Notes: generated from the sequence alone by a model not told the origin. Positions 17,574-26,127 are shown, counted from the first letter of the stretch. The stretch is 64,000 bases of DNA from JANMES01 sp038329865 (GCA_038329865.1 JBBQNK010000016.1:1-64000); one strand, 5' to 3'. A program made the numbers and translations.

Positions 17574-18467
17574 TTACGGGATTACTTTATTCAGCGGGTA
17601 CGCGATGATTCCCGTCGCTCCGGCGCGCTTCAATCGCGGAATCAGCTCGCGCTCCTGCTTTTCTTCCAGGATCACTTCCACCGCCACCCACTCGCCGTCG
17701 GACAGGCGAGAAATCGTCGGTGATTTTTCCGCCGGCAGGAAGCTGATCACGTCCGCCAGCTTCGATTCCGGCACGTTCATCTTCAGGCCGACCTTCGCCC
17801 GCGCGTCGATCGCGCCCTTGAGCAGCATGGCGATGTTTTCCATCTTCTCGCGCTTCCACGGGACGGCCCAGGCTTTTTTATTGCTGACGAACCGGATCGT
17901 GCTCTGAAGCAGCGTATCCAGCACCCGGAGATTATTGGCGCGAATGCTGCTGCCCGTCTCGGTGAGATCGACAATCGCATCGAGCAGCCGGGCTTTGATT
18001 TCGGTCGTGCCCCAGGAGAATTCGACGGTCACCTTCACGCCGCGGCCGGCGAAATATTTGCGGGTGACGTTGACGAGTTCCGTGGCGATGATGCCGCCTT
18101 CCAGATCCTCCGGCCGCTGCACGGGGCTTTCATCCGGCACGGCCAGCACCCAGCTGGCGGGCTGCGCGGTGGCGCGGGAGTAGGTGAGCTCGCAGATTTC
18201 GACGACGTCGGCCTCGTTGCCGTTCTCCACGATCCAGTCGTGCCCGGTCAGGCCGCAGTCGATGATGCCGTCGGTCACGTAGCGGCTGATCTCCTGCGCC
18301 CGGAACAGCACGGCGGCGATCTTGTCGTCATCCACGCGCGGAAAAACGCTGCGGCCGTCGACAGAAATCTTGTACCCCGCCCGGCCGAACAGTTCGATGG
18401 TCGACGCCTGCATGCTCCCGCTGGGCAGGCCGAGACGAAGGGAGGATTCTGGGAGTTTGTCGGTCAT
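17574..18467 (-). CDS. hisG: ATP phosphoribosyltransferase
   Basis: Catalyses the first step of histidine synthesis, joining ATP and PRPP. The 297-residue product begins with LRLGLPSGSMQASTIELFG, has CGLTGHDWIVENG, and the PRPP-binding loop IVDLTETGSSIRANNLRV. A C-terminal regulatory ACT-like domain is present (about 215-297, with KVGLKMNVPESKLADVIS). This is therefore the long, histidine-inhibited HisG type. ATG 18467 is chosen because the upstream 19 codons derive from repeat M. No other his gene adjoins. The HisD-family gene at 33785 looks like a different subgroup (see there). Confidence 0.95.
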   Translation of the reverse strand: MTDKLPESSLRLGLPSGSMQASTIELFGRAGYKISVDGRSVFPRVDDDKIAAVLFRAQEISRYVTDGIIDCGLTGHDWIVENGNEADVVEICELTYSRATAQPASWVLAVPDESPVQRPEDLEGGIIATELVNVTRKYFAGRGVKVTVEFSWGTTEIKARLLDAIVDLTETGSSIRANNLRVLDTLLQSTIRFVSNKKAWAVPWKREKMENIAMLLKGAIDARAKVGLKMNVPESKLADVISFLPAEKSPTISRLSDGEWVAVEVILEEKQERELIPRLKRAGATGIIAYPLNKVIP

Positions 18468-18476
18468 TTTTTGGGA

Positions 18477-18556
18477 GGTATTCGGAATTGGGGATTTGGT
18501 ATTTGGGTTGCGCGAGTGACGCATTTCCTAATACCTAATACCCAATAACTAATACC
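18477..18556. repeat. Palindrome M
   Basis: GGTATTCGGAATTGGGGATT and GGTATTTGGGTTG on one side, with CCTAATACCTAATACCCAA and TAACTAATACC on the other, form imperfect pairing. It occupies nearly the whole spacer between the HhH-like gene and hisG and would be translated if hisG were started too far upstream. Confidence 0.6.
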
Positions 18557-18562
18557 ATCCTC

Positions 18563-19165
18563 CTACTTCTTTTTCTTATGCGCCCGCACCGCGACGTAAA
18601 ACGCGTAGCACTCTTCAGCCTTCAGATGATGCTCGACGAATTTCTGCGCGTCGGCCAGGCTCGTGCCCTCGTCGAGCACTTCTTCCTTGATCAGGTACTC
18701 GAGCGTTTCGTCGTCCATGGGGTACGCGTGGCCGTCGAGGCTGAACATCATCACGTAGGCGTCTACGAACGGGTGCAGGTCCGGCAGCTCGCGGAGGAAC
18801 TGGCGGGCGTCACGCTTGGAGACGTCCTTCAGGCGGTCGAGGTTGAGCGTGTGCTCGCGCTCGAAGATGTTGTTGAGCGCGGTGGTGATCATCGCCACGC
18901 GCTTTTCGATCAGCGGGTAGCGCTGGCCGAGCAGCGCCTGCACTTCCAGGTCGGTGGCAACGCGGAGTTCGTTGAGATCGACGAATTCCTTCTCGATGGC
19001 TTTCATCGCGTCATCGGCGCGGTTGTCGGAGACGTCGAAGCTCATCGCCCCGCGCACCAGCGCCTGCACTGCCGGCACGGGCGTGATCGGCGGAGCTTTG
19101 TGCTCCTTGGTCAGCTTTTTGTAGACCGATCGTAGTTCGTCAGCGTGTTTGGTTGCGTTCTTCAT
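18563..19165 (-). CDS. Degenerate HhH-GPD/endonuclease III-like protein
   Basis: A 200-residue protein, not firmly recognised. Its plan resembles the helical endonuclease III fold: an N-terminal 'PITPVPAVQALVRGAMSFDV' like the first helices, then FVDLNELRVATDLEVQALLG, and RDARQFLRELPDLHPFVDAY in the place of the helix-hairpin-helix, followed by HAYPMDDETLEYL where glycosylases have the catalytic Asp. The glycine-rich hairpin, the catalytic Lys and the Fe-S cysteines are absent, so catalysis is unlikely. The start overlaps the rbfA stop as TAATG, a strong sign of coupled translation. The C-terminus is basic (AHKKKK). Role unknown, perhaps nucleic-acid or ribosome binding (inference). Confidence 0.75.
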   Translation of the reverse strand: MKNATKHADELRSVYKKLTKEHKAPPITPVPAVQALVRGAMSFDVSDNRADDAMKAIEKEFVDLNELRVATDLEVQALLGQRYPLIEKRVAMITTALNNIFEREHTLNLDRLKDVSKRDARQFLRELPDLHPFVDAYVMMFSLDGHAYPMDDETLEYLIKEEVLDEGTSLADAQKFVEHHLKAEECYAFYVAVRAHKKKK

Positions 19166-19653
19166 TAGTCTTGCGTTTTCGTAGAGGCTTCGGTTGATGC
19201 ATCGACTGACGCGTCCATTGACGCGTTGGTTGTCGCGTCCGTTGACGCTTCGGTCGATTCCGCCGGATTTGCCGGATCGGTCTGTTGCTGCCGGGCGAGT
19301 CGCTCGGCGTCTTCCTTCGATACTTTTTCGAGCAGGTTCAGCACGTCCAGCTCTTTCTTAAGCTGCTCGTCAATATGAAACTTGATGAACGGCGCCACGC
19401 GGAGCGTGAGCGACTTGGTCAGCTTCGTCCGCATCATCCCGGCCGAGTGCTTGAGCGCGTTGAGCGCGGCCGTCTGCGCGCCGGGCGTGCCCATGATCGT
19501 GACGTACACGTCCGCGATCGATAGGTCGGCCGACACTTCCACCCGCGTGATGCTGGGGAACCCGGTGATGCGCGGATCGTCCAGATCATGCAGGATGATG
19601 AGCGCCAGCTCCCGCTGGATCGTGCTGCCGAGCATTTCGGTACGTCGTGACAT
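19165..19653 (-). CDS. rbfA: Ribosome-binding factor A
   Basis: RbfA binds the 30S subunit during 16S rRNA 5'-end maturation and cold adaptation. The first 115 residues have the KH-like fold signature: RTEMLGSTIQRELALIIL, then DDPRITGFPSITRVEVSADL, then SIADVYVTIMG and LTLRVAPFIKFHIDEQ. The last 35 residues are an Ala/Ser/Thr/Asp tail of repeated 'ASTDA'-like units not usual for RbfA. The gene follows infB after an inverted repeat and overlaps the next gene (TAATG), as expected in a nusA-infB-rbfA operon. Confidence 0.93.
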   Translation of the reverse strand: MSRRTEMLGSTIQRELALIILHDLDDPRITGFPSITRVEVSADLSIADVYVTIMGTPGAQTAALNALKHSAGMMRTKLTKSLTLRVAPFIKFHIDEQLKKELDVLNLLEKVSKEDAERLARQQQTDPANPAESTEASTDATTNASMDASVDASTEASTKTQD

Positions 19654-19663
19654 AGGTCAAATA

Positions 19664-19743
19664 AGGGGCAAGTATTCAGGGGCAAGGGGCAAGTAAGGCA
19701 GAGGCTGATTTTACTTGCCCCTCGCCCCTGAATACTTGCCCCT
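19664..19743. repeat. Palindrome L between infB and rbfA
   Basis: AGGGGCAAGTATTCAGGGGC with AAGGGGCAAGTA pairs with TACTTGCCCCTCGCCCCTGA and ATACTTGCCCCT. The long, nearly perfect stem lies in the infB-rbfA spacer, inside the presumed operon. It could therefore affect read-through or mRNA stability between the two genes. Confidence 0.75.
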
Positions 19744-19749
19744 ACGCTT

Positions 19750-22614
19750 CTACAGCGTCCTCTGGAACGTTTCCTTAATGTACGCCTCAAGCCGGTCGCC
19801 TTGCTTGATGTCGTCGTAGCCGGCCAGCTTGATGCCGCATTCCATTCCGTTCTTCACTTCCTTCACGTCGTCCTTCACGCGCTTGAGCGTTTCGATCGAC
19901 AGGTCTTCGGTGATGATCTTGCCGTCGCGGATCAGGCGGATTTTGCTGCCGCGCTGAATGTGGCCGTCGGTGACGAAGCAGCCGGCGATGCTGCCGACCT
20001 TGCTGAACTTGTACACCGCGCGGATTTCAGCGTGGCCGTGCAGTTTCTCGCGCTCTTCCGGCGTGAGCATGCCGCTCAGCGCCTTCTTCAGATCGTCGAA
20101 GATCTCGTAGATCACGCGGTAGGTCTTGATATCAATGTGGCTTTGCTCCGCGAGCGCCCGGGCGGCATCTTCAGCCACCACGTGGAAGCCGATGATCGCG
20201 ATGCGGTTGTCCGTCGGTTTGAGCTTGGTCGCCAACGCAAGCGTCACGTCGCTTTCGCTGACCGCGCCCACGCCGGAGTGGATGACGCGGACTTTGACTT
20301 CCGTCGTATTCTGTCCGCCGACGGTGGCGAGCAGGGTTTCCAGCGAGCCTTGCGTGTCAGCCTTGATGATGAGATTGATCGTCTGCACGTCGGCGGCCTG
20401 CATGGTGGCGAGCAGGTTGTCGACCGTCACACGATTGGCACCGGCGAGCGCGGTTTGGCGGGAACGCATCGCGCGGTCCTCGGAGATTTCGCGGGCGCGG
20501 TCGGCGTCTTCCACTACGAAGAACTTCTCGCCGGATGACGGCAGATCATTCAACCCGCTCACGATCACCGGCATGCTGGCGGTGGCTTCGGTGATCGGGC
20601 GACCCAGGTCATCGCGAATGCTGCGGATGCGACCATAACTGTGGCCGGCCAGCAACACGTCGCCGACTTTCAGCGTGCCGTCTTGCACGAGCACCGTGGC
20701 GACGGAGCCCATGCCTTCGTGCATCTGGCTTTCGATCACCGTGCCGCGCGCCGGGCCGGTAGGGTTTGATTTCAACTCGAGCAGTTGGCTCTGGTAATCC
20801 AGAATTTCGATCAGTTCCTTGATGCCCTGACCCGTGGTGGCCGACGTGCGGATGACTTCCGTATCGCCGCCCCACTCGGTGGCGTTCAGGCCGTTCGCGG
20901 CCAGTTCGCCGAGCACTTTTTGGTCATTCGCGTCCGGGCGATCGATCTTGTTCATCGCCACAACGATCGGCACACCGGCGGCCTTGGCGTGGTTGATCGA
21001 CTCCACCGTCTGCGGCTGCACGCCTTCAGCGGCGCTGACAACCAGCACGACGACGTCGGTCATGTTCGCGCCGCGGGCACGCATGGCGGTGAACGCCTGG
21101 TGGCCGGGCGTATCGATGAACGTGACGCGCTTCTTGGCGTCGCCCTCACCCACCTGCACCATCCACGCGGCCGTGTGCTGCGTGATGCCGCCGGCTTCAC
21201 CGGCCGCGACATTGGCGTTGCGGATCTTGTCGAGCAGCGACGTTTTGCCGTGGTCGACATGGCCGAGGATGGTGACGACCGGCGGGCGCGGGACGAGGTT
21301 GGCCGGGTCGACCTCCTCGGCTTCGAATTCCGCCAGCAGGTCTTCTTCCATCGTCGTCTGCTGCGCGATTTGCAGCTCGATTCCGTACTCGAGCGCGATC
21401 GTCTGCGCCGCATCGACATCGAGGCTCTGGTTGATGGTGGCGAACACGCCCTGGGCCATCAGCTTCTTCATGATGTCGTTGGTCTTGATACCCAGCGCGG
21501 CGGCCAGGTTCTTGACGGTGATCGGTTCGTCGATCTCCACCGGCTCGCCGCGTTCCACGGTCGATCGCGCCTGCTGGTGCGTGCCGCGTTCGCTGGATTT
21601 CTTCAGGTGGCTGTCGAACGAAGCGCGGGACGCGCTGGCGGCGTTGAGGCGATCGCGACGCTCGATGAGATCGGCTTCGGTGTATTCCATGAGCTTCTCC
21701 ATCGCCTCGCCACGGCGACCATCGGGCCCGCGACGGCGCGCCGAGAGCGTGCGGTTGCCGGCCTTGGCGGCTGCCTTCTTCTTTTCGCTGTCGTCATCGT
21801 CTTCGGTGACTTTCACGCCGCGGCCGGTGGTCGGGCGGGCTTGCGTGAAGGCGGGCGCGTCATTGGAAGCACCTGGGCCGCCCGGGCGCGGGCGGTTGCG
21901 GAGCGGCGCGACGACGTCGGGCTTCTCGACGCGCACAACACGCGGGCCTTGCATCGTGGGCTTGGTGAGCGTGGTCAACTGTGGCGCGACGACGACCGGC
22001 TTGCGTTCCGGCGGCGGCGCGATCCCGCGGTTGGCGAGCGTGATGGTCGGACGGCTCGGGCGCGGCTCAGCGTGGCCGTGTACAGCGGGACCAGCGGGGA
22101 CGATCGGCGCGCGGGTGATCGGCGCTTGCGGCGGAGCCAGCGGCGCGACAGGCGCGGGCGGCGCTTCGACCGGCACTTCGGCAACCGGGGCGATTTCTTT
22201 CGGCGTTTCGATCACCGGCGATTCAACAACCGGCGCGGGCGCTTCAGGCTCGGCGACGGTCGGCGCTTCGGCGACAGGTGCGGCAACTTCTTCAGAGACG
22301 GCGGGTGTTTCGGTCGGCGCGTCGGCGGCTTTCTTCTTGGTGAAGCGGCCGCGGTGCGCAGTTTTGGGCGCGGACTCTTCTTCTGACGGAGCGACTTCCG
22401 TCGCCACGCCGCCGCCGGTGGATTTCTCGATCTCGCCGGAGCGCACCCAATCGCGCACGGTCTCGGCTTGGCCGAGCGTGATCGTGCTCATGTGGTTCGG
22501 CGCCCAATCGAGCCCCTCGGCCCGGAGCTTGGCAAGGATGCCCTTGCTCTCGACTTCCATTTCCTGGGCGAGCGCGTTCACGCGGATGCCGGCCTTCTTC
22601 GTCGCTTTTGCCAA
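19750..22614 (-). CDS. infB: Translation initiation factor IF-2
   Basis: GTPase that brings fMet-tRNA to the 30S subunit. The 954-residue product has an N-terminal IF2_N helix domain (VNALAQEMEVESKGILAKLR), a long Ala/Pro/Glu linker, a second IF2_N unit (ITVKNLAAALGIKTNDIMKK) and the G domain with GHVDHGKT (about 451-458), DTPGHQAF and NKID. The C-terminal initiator-tRNA domain follows. The best start is TTG at 22614: it has AGGAG six bases upstream and leads into AKATKKAG. The longer ATG frame reads through repeat E. It lies between nusA and rbfA in the classic order. Confidence 0.95.
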   Translation of the reverse strand: MAKATKKAGIRVNALAQEMEVESKGILAKLRAEGLDWAPNHMSTITLGQAETVRDWVRSGEIEKSTGGGVATEVAPSEEESAPKTAHRGRFTKKKAADAPTETPAVSEEVAAPVAEAPTVAEPEAPAPVVESPVIETPKEIAPVAEVPVEAPPAPVAPLAPPQAPITRAPIVPAGPAVHGHAEPRPSRPTITLANRGIAPPPERKPVVVAPQLTTLTKPTMQGPRVVRVEKPDVVAPLRNRPRPGGPGASNDAPAFTQARPTTGRGVKVTEDDDDSEKKKAAAKAGNRTLSARRRGPDGRRGEAMEKLMEYTEADLIERRDRLNAASASRASFDSHLKKSSERGTHQQARSTVERGEPVEIDEPITVKNLAAALGIKTNDIMKKLMAQGVFATINQSLDVDAAQTIALEYGIELQIAQQTTMEEDLLAEFEAEEVDPANLVPRPPVVTILGHVDHGKTSLLDKIRNANVAAGEAGGITQHTAAWMVQVGEGDAKKRVTFIDTPGHQAFTAMRARGANMTDVVVLVVSAAEGVQPQTVESINHAKAAGVPIVVAMNKIDRPDANDQKVLGELAANGLNATEWGGDTEVIRTSATTGQGIKELIEILDYQSQLLELKSNPTGPARGTVIESQMHEGMGSVATVLVQDGTLKVGDVLLAGHSYGRIRSIRDDLGRPITEATASMPVIVSGLNDLPSSGEKFFVVEDADRAREISEDRAMRSRQTALAGANRVTVDNLLATMQAADVQTINLIIKADTQGSLETLLATVGGQNTTEVKVRVIHSGVGAVSESDVTLALATKLKPTDNRIAIIGFHVVAEDAARALAEQSHIDIKTYRVIYEIFDDLKKALSGMLTPEEREKLHGHAEIRAVYKFSKVGSIAGCFVTDGHIQRGSKIRLIRDGKIITEDLSIETLKRVKDDVKEVKNGMECGIKLAGYDDIKQGDRLEAYIKETFQRTL

Positions 22615-22630
22615 AACAGTCTCCTGAATG

Positions 22631-22748
22631 AGCAGGCAGTTGGCAGTAGGCAGTAGGCAGTGAAGAACGTCCACACTGCCGACTGCATACTGCCACTGCC
22701 AACTACTTTCGATCTACTTCCAACTTCTTACTGCCTACTGCCTACTGA
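22631..22748. repeat. Family E repeat, copy 1
   Basis: AGGCAGTTGGCAGTAGGCAG with TAGGCAGTGAAG, and the inverse arm TTACTGCCTACTGCCTACTG. The arms consist of tandem 7-base (T)AGGCAG(T) units. It fills the nusA-infB spacer and ends about 17 bases upstream of the infB start. The second copy, at 62486-62566, also directly precedes a start codon. Confidence 0.85.
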
Positions 22749-22750
22749 CG

Positions 22751-24259
22751 CTAAGCCTTCGGGGGCAACGTACGCCCTTCCGCGAGCGCTGCCTGCTCGT
22801 CGGATTCGTCTACGATTTCCTTGTCGCCTGACTCGGTCGCAACGCCGCCGATCGCCAGTTCTTCTGGCGAGAGTTCGTCGTCGCTGGCAGAGTTGGCGGC
22901 CTTGTGCGTGGTCGTCTCGGGCGAGCCGCCTTCGCTGGCTTCGAGTGCCCCGGGCATCTTCGCTTCGCCGTCGGATTCGGTCGCCGCGGCGGAGCCCTTC
23001 GTGAGGCCGAGGAACGCGTCGAGTTCCGCCTTCTTCTCGGCGTCTTTGATCGCCTTGTCGGCGGCCTTGGCTTTCTGGTCGTCCTTCTTCTTCGCTTCGA
23101 TCTCGACGGCGACGATCTTCGCCTGTTCGCCGCACTTGGTGACGGCCATTTCCGCGGTGGCCTCGTCGATGTTGAGCGGGTCGGCCATCAGCGGCTCTTT
23201 GCCGACTTCTTCGATGTCGCGCACGTCGATCAGGCCCATGGCGATGATCTTGTCGACCACGTCCTGCGTGAAGCCGGGGATGGCCTTGAGCGTGATGTCG
23301 AGCCGCTCCACGCCCGCACGGAATTCCGGCGGCGTGAGAATGTCGACGTCCCAGCCGGTCAATCGAGCGGCCAGCCGCACGTTCTGCCCACGCTTGCCGA
23401 TCGCGAGACTGAGCTGGTCGTCGTTCACCACCACCGTCGCCCGGCCGAGCTCGAAGCAGAGCGCGACTTCGACCACTTCCGCCGGCTTGAGCGAGTTGCC
23501 AATGAGGATCTGCGACGACTCGTTCCAGCGGACGATGTCGATCTTCTCGCCGCCGAGCTCGTCGACGATGTTCTTGATGCGCGATCCGCGTACGCCGACG
23601 CACGCGCCGACCGCATCGACTTTTGTGTCGATCGACGTGACGGCGATCTTCGTGCGGTGCCCGGGCTCGCGGGCGAGCGCCTTGATCTCGATCGTGCGCT
23701 CGCCGACTTCCGGCACTTCGCGCTCGAACAGCCGCCGGATGAGTTCCGGGTGGCTACGGCTCAGGATGATCTTGATGCTGCTCGGCGTGTCGCGCACTTC
23801 CAGGATCAGCGCCTGAATGCGTTCGCCGGGCTCGTGATTTTCGCCGGGGATTTGCTCGGAGCGCGGCATGATGCCTTCGACTCTTCCGAGCGTGACGATC
23901 ATCGTGCTGCCTTCGAACCGAGCGATCGTGCCGGTGGCGATCGTGCCGACGCGGTCTTTGTATTCTTCGTAAATGCTGCCGCGCTCATCCTGGCGAATGA
24001 GCTGGATCATCACTTGCTTCACAGTCTGCGCGCCGATTCGGCCGACGACGGTGAGCGGCACTTCCGCGCCCTGGCGCTGCGCCTTGATCACGCCCGTGCC
24101 GCGGTCGAGTTGCACGGTGAATTCGCTGGTGTCTTCGGTGTTGAACTGCTTACGCAATCCGGATGCGATGGCCTGTTCGATGTCGGTGTAGATCTGCTCG
24201 CGCTCGATGTTTTTATCGCGTGCGATGCCGTCGACGATTCGGATGAGTTCTGCGTTCAT
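22751..24259 (-). CDS. nusA: Transcription termination/antitermination factor NusA
   Basis: Binds RNA polymerase and nascent RNA to modulate pausing and termination. The 502-residue product has the N-terminal polymerase-binding domain (RIVDGIARDKNIEREQIY), the S1 domain (GTIARFEGSTMIVTLGRVEG), and KH1/KH2 with GACVGVRGSRIKNIVDELGG and LSLAIGKRGQNVRLAARLTG. A helical segment similar to NusA C-terminal repeats follows (GFTQDVVDKIIAMGLIDV), then an acidic Glu/Ser-rich tail. rimP, which usually precedes nusA, is missing here; the upstream region holds only repeats. It is the first gene of the nusA-infB-rbfA block. Confidence 0.95.
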   Translation of the reverse strand: MNAELIRIVDGIARDKNIEREQIYTDIEQAIASGLRKQFNTEDTSEFTVQLDRGTGVIKAQRQGAEVPLTVVGRIGAQTVKQVMIQLIRQDERGSIYEEYKDRVGTIATGTIARFEGSTMIVTLGRVEGIMPRSEQIPGENHEPGERIQALILEVRDTPSSIKIILSRSHPELIRRLFEREVPEVGERTIEIKALAREPGHRTKIAVTSIDTKVDAVGACVGVRGSRIKNIVDELGGEKIDIVRWNESSQILIGNSLKPAEVVEVALCFELGRATVVVNDDQLSLAIGKRGQNVRLAARLTGWDVDILTPPEFRAGVERLDITLKAIPGFTQDVVDKIIAMGLIDVRDIEEVGKEPLMADPLNIDEATAEMAVTKCGEQAKIVAVEIEAKKKDDQKAKAADKAIKDAEKKAELDAFLGLTKGSAAATESDGEAKMPGALEASEGGSPETTTHKAANSASDDELSPEELAIGGVATESGDKEIVDESDEQAALAEGRTLPPKA

Positions 24260-24309
24260 GATTTTTTCTTCCTCTATTTAGTTTTTAAATCCGTTCACAT
24301 TTTTTTACT

Positions 24310-24370
24310 GGCCGACCCGCTTCAGCGAGTCGTCCGGATTTCCGCGACCCGCTGAAGCGGGGCGACCGGT
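24310..24370. repeat. Family J palindrome, copy 1
   Basis: GGCCGACCCGCTTCAGCGAG pairs roughly with CGACCCGCTGAAGCGGGGCG. It lies about 50 bases upstream of the nusA start. The related cores CCGCTTCAGCGG and CCGCTGAAGCGGG also occur at 36654 and 45765. Confidence 0.65.
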
Positions 24371-24431
24371 CATCCAAATAAATCGGGCTACCCATTTGGG
24401 CAGCCCAGTTCTTCGATCGACCTGAGAAAAG

Positions 24432-24475
24432 GCGCTAACGCCTCATCCCGTTTTTTTCGGGATAGGCGTTTGGGT
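24432..24475. repeat. Hairpin with T-rich loop between nusA and ABC gene
   Basis: GCGCTAACGCCTCATCCCG, a run of seven T, then CGGGATAGGCGTTTGGGTCGC. The stem is near perfect with one bulge. It lies downstream of the ABC-transporter ATPase gene on the minus strand. Because the T-run is in the loop, not after the stem, it is not a standard intrinsic terminator. Confidence 0.55.
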
Positions 24476-24500
24476 CGCCGCTGCGAAGATGGGCCCATGC

Positions 24501-25736
24501 TTATGCAGTCGCATGGGTCGATGCTTTCGTCAGGCTCAGGTTCATCCCGGTCGCTCCGGGTTCGAACAAATGGACTTTGGCTGCGTCGACGAACACCGTC
24601 GCCGCGCCCATCTCCAGGCCGCTGGAGGCTTCAACTCTGCCGACCACGTGGTCGTTCAACTTCGTGCTCATATACACATCCATGTCGTTGCCAAGGGGTT
24701 CGACGACGTTGAGCGTGACCTTCATTTCTGCACCATTCGCGATGGGCGAGAGGTGGAAATGCTCCGGCCTGATCCCGAGCACCACGTGACTGCCGACCTT
24801 ACCGGCCAGCGCATCCCGCAGACGATCGGGGATAACAAGGGTAAACCCATTACCCGGCAAGGTCAACTCGCCCACTTTTACGACAGGCTCATCCGAGTCA
24901 GCTTTACCGCTAAGAGCGGCCTGTGCTTTGGCGTCGGCGCCGCGGGTATTGGTTAGCTGCCCTTCCTCGAACACCATCTGCCCGTCGACGAGCTTGACCG
25001 CCCCGTCGAAAAAGTTCATCGGCGGCATGCCGATGAAGCCGGCGACGAAGCGGTTCACCGGGAACTGGTACGTCTTGAGCGGCGTATCGGACTGCTGAAT
25101 CACGCCGTCCTTCATGATGATGATGCGATCGCCGAGCGTCATCGCCTCTTCCTGGTCGTGCGTCACGTAGAGGGTGGTCGTCTTGAGGCGCTGGTGGAGG
25201 CGTTTGAGCTCGGCCCGGGTCGTCACACGCAGCTTCGCATCGAGGTTAGACAGCGGCTCATCGAACAAAAACGCCGCCGGCTCGCGGACGATCGCCCGGC
25301 CCACCGCCACGCGCTGCCGCTGCCCGCCGGACAGGGCCTTGGGTTTGCGGTCGAGCAAATGCGTGATTTCGAGGATTTTGGCCGCTTCCTGCACGCGGGT
25401 ATCGATCTGCGCCCGCGGCATGCCGCGCAGCTTCAGGCCGAACGCCATGTTTTTGTAGACGGTCATGTGCGGGTAGAGGGCGTAGTTCTGAAAGACCATC
25501 GCGATATCGCGGTCTTTGGGCGGCACGTCGTTCACCACGCGGTTGCCGATGGAAATCGTCCCGCCGGTGATTTCTTCCAGCCCGGCGACCATCCGCAGCG
25601 TGGTCGACTTCCCGCAGCCCGAAGGCCCGACGAGCACCACGAATTCGCGGTCGGCGATGCTCAGATCGATCCCCTTCACGGCCTGGAACCCACCGGGATA
25701 GGTTTTTTCGACTTTATTGAGCAGAACTTGGGCCAT
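24501..25736 (-). CDS. Sugar-type ABC transporter ATP-binding protein (UgpC/MsmK/MalK-like)
   Basis: A 411-residue ATPase that energises CUT1-type sugar or glycerol-phosphate importers. Walker A is GPSGCGKS, the Q-loop is VFQNYALYPHMTV, the signature is LSGGQRQRVAVGRAI and Walker B is AFLFDEPLSNLD. A C-terminal OB/TOBE regulatory domain (about 240-405) includes GFIGMPPMNFFDGAV and VLGIRPEHFHL. ATG 25736 is chosen by homology and a GGAGAA Shine-Dalgarno sequence. An upstream extension is unlike the family. No permease or binding protein is nearby, so it probably serves transporters encoded elsewhere. Confidence 0.92.
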   Translation of the reverse strand: MAQVLLNKVEKTYPGGFQAVKGIDLSIADREFVVLVGPSGCGKSTTLRMVAGLEEITGGTISIGNRVVNDVPPKDRDIAMVFQNYALYPHMTVYKNMAFGLKLRGMPRAQIDTRVQEAAKILEITHLLDRKPKALSGGQRQRVAVGRAIVREPAAFLFDEPLSNLDAKLRVTTRAELKRLHQRLKTTTLYVTHDQEEAMTLGDRIIIMKDGVIQQSDTPLKTYQFPVNRFVAGFIGMPPMNFFDGAVKLVDGQMVFEEGQLTNTRGADAKAQAALSGKADSDEPVVKVGELTLPGNGFTLVIPDRLRDALAGKVGSHVVLGIRPEHFHLSPIANGAEMKVTLNVVEPLGNDMDVYMSTKLNDHVVGRVEASSGLEMGAATVFVDAAKVHLFEPGATGMNLSLTKASTHATA

Positions 25737-25887
25737 ATTCGCACGTTCTCCGCAAAAATTGACGTTCGGGGAGTATAGGGCGATCTCTGAGATGAGTCGA
25801 GACAATCTCCCTGGCGCGTCTATCGAGTCGCGCGAGATCATCCTGTCGAGCGGTATCAAGCGAAGCTCGGCCGTTTATATCAGCCGC

Positions 25888-26127
25888 TCAATTGTTCTGG
25901 TTGACGACGCGGTAAAGTCCCAGCGCCACCAGGATCCCGCCGACGACCGCTAGCGCACCGCCGCTTTGCGTTCCGATCAGCGCCAGTTGGCCGGTCAGTC
26001 CGCCGATGATGAAAACCACCCCGAGAACGATATTGATGATGCCGCGGACGAATGCTCCTTTGGGATCAACCCCTTTTAGAAATGGCGGCAAAAGCGTACC
26101 GGCCCGCGGCGAACCCGCCAAATTCAT
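25888..26127 (-). CDS. Small hypothetical membrane protein
   Basis: A 79-residue protein with two hydrophobic helices (about 31-48 with INIVLGVVFIIGGLTGQ, and 55-71 with GALAVVGGILVALG). The ends are short and polar. No family is recognised. It starts 23 bases after the M48 peptidase gene stops, in the same direction, so the two are probably co-transcribed. It could be an accessory membrane subunit (inference). Confidence 0.6.
   Translation of the reverse strand: MNLAGSPRAGTLLPPFLKGVDPKGAFVRGIINIVLGVVFIIGGLTGQLALIGTQSGGALAVVGGILVALGLYRVVNQNN

Noticed and set aside
20785..22627. Long plus-strand open frames (533 and 597 codons) opposite infB
   Set aside because: They are antisense to the clear IF-2 domains, have Arg/Ser-rich, low-complexity translations with no motif, and arise from high GC at third positions.
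24432..24475. Intrinsic terminator after the ABC ATPase gene
   Set aside because: The T-run lies in the loop, not after the stem, so the structure does not fit rho-independent termination on either strand.
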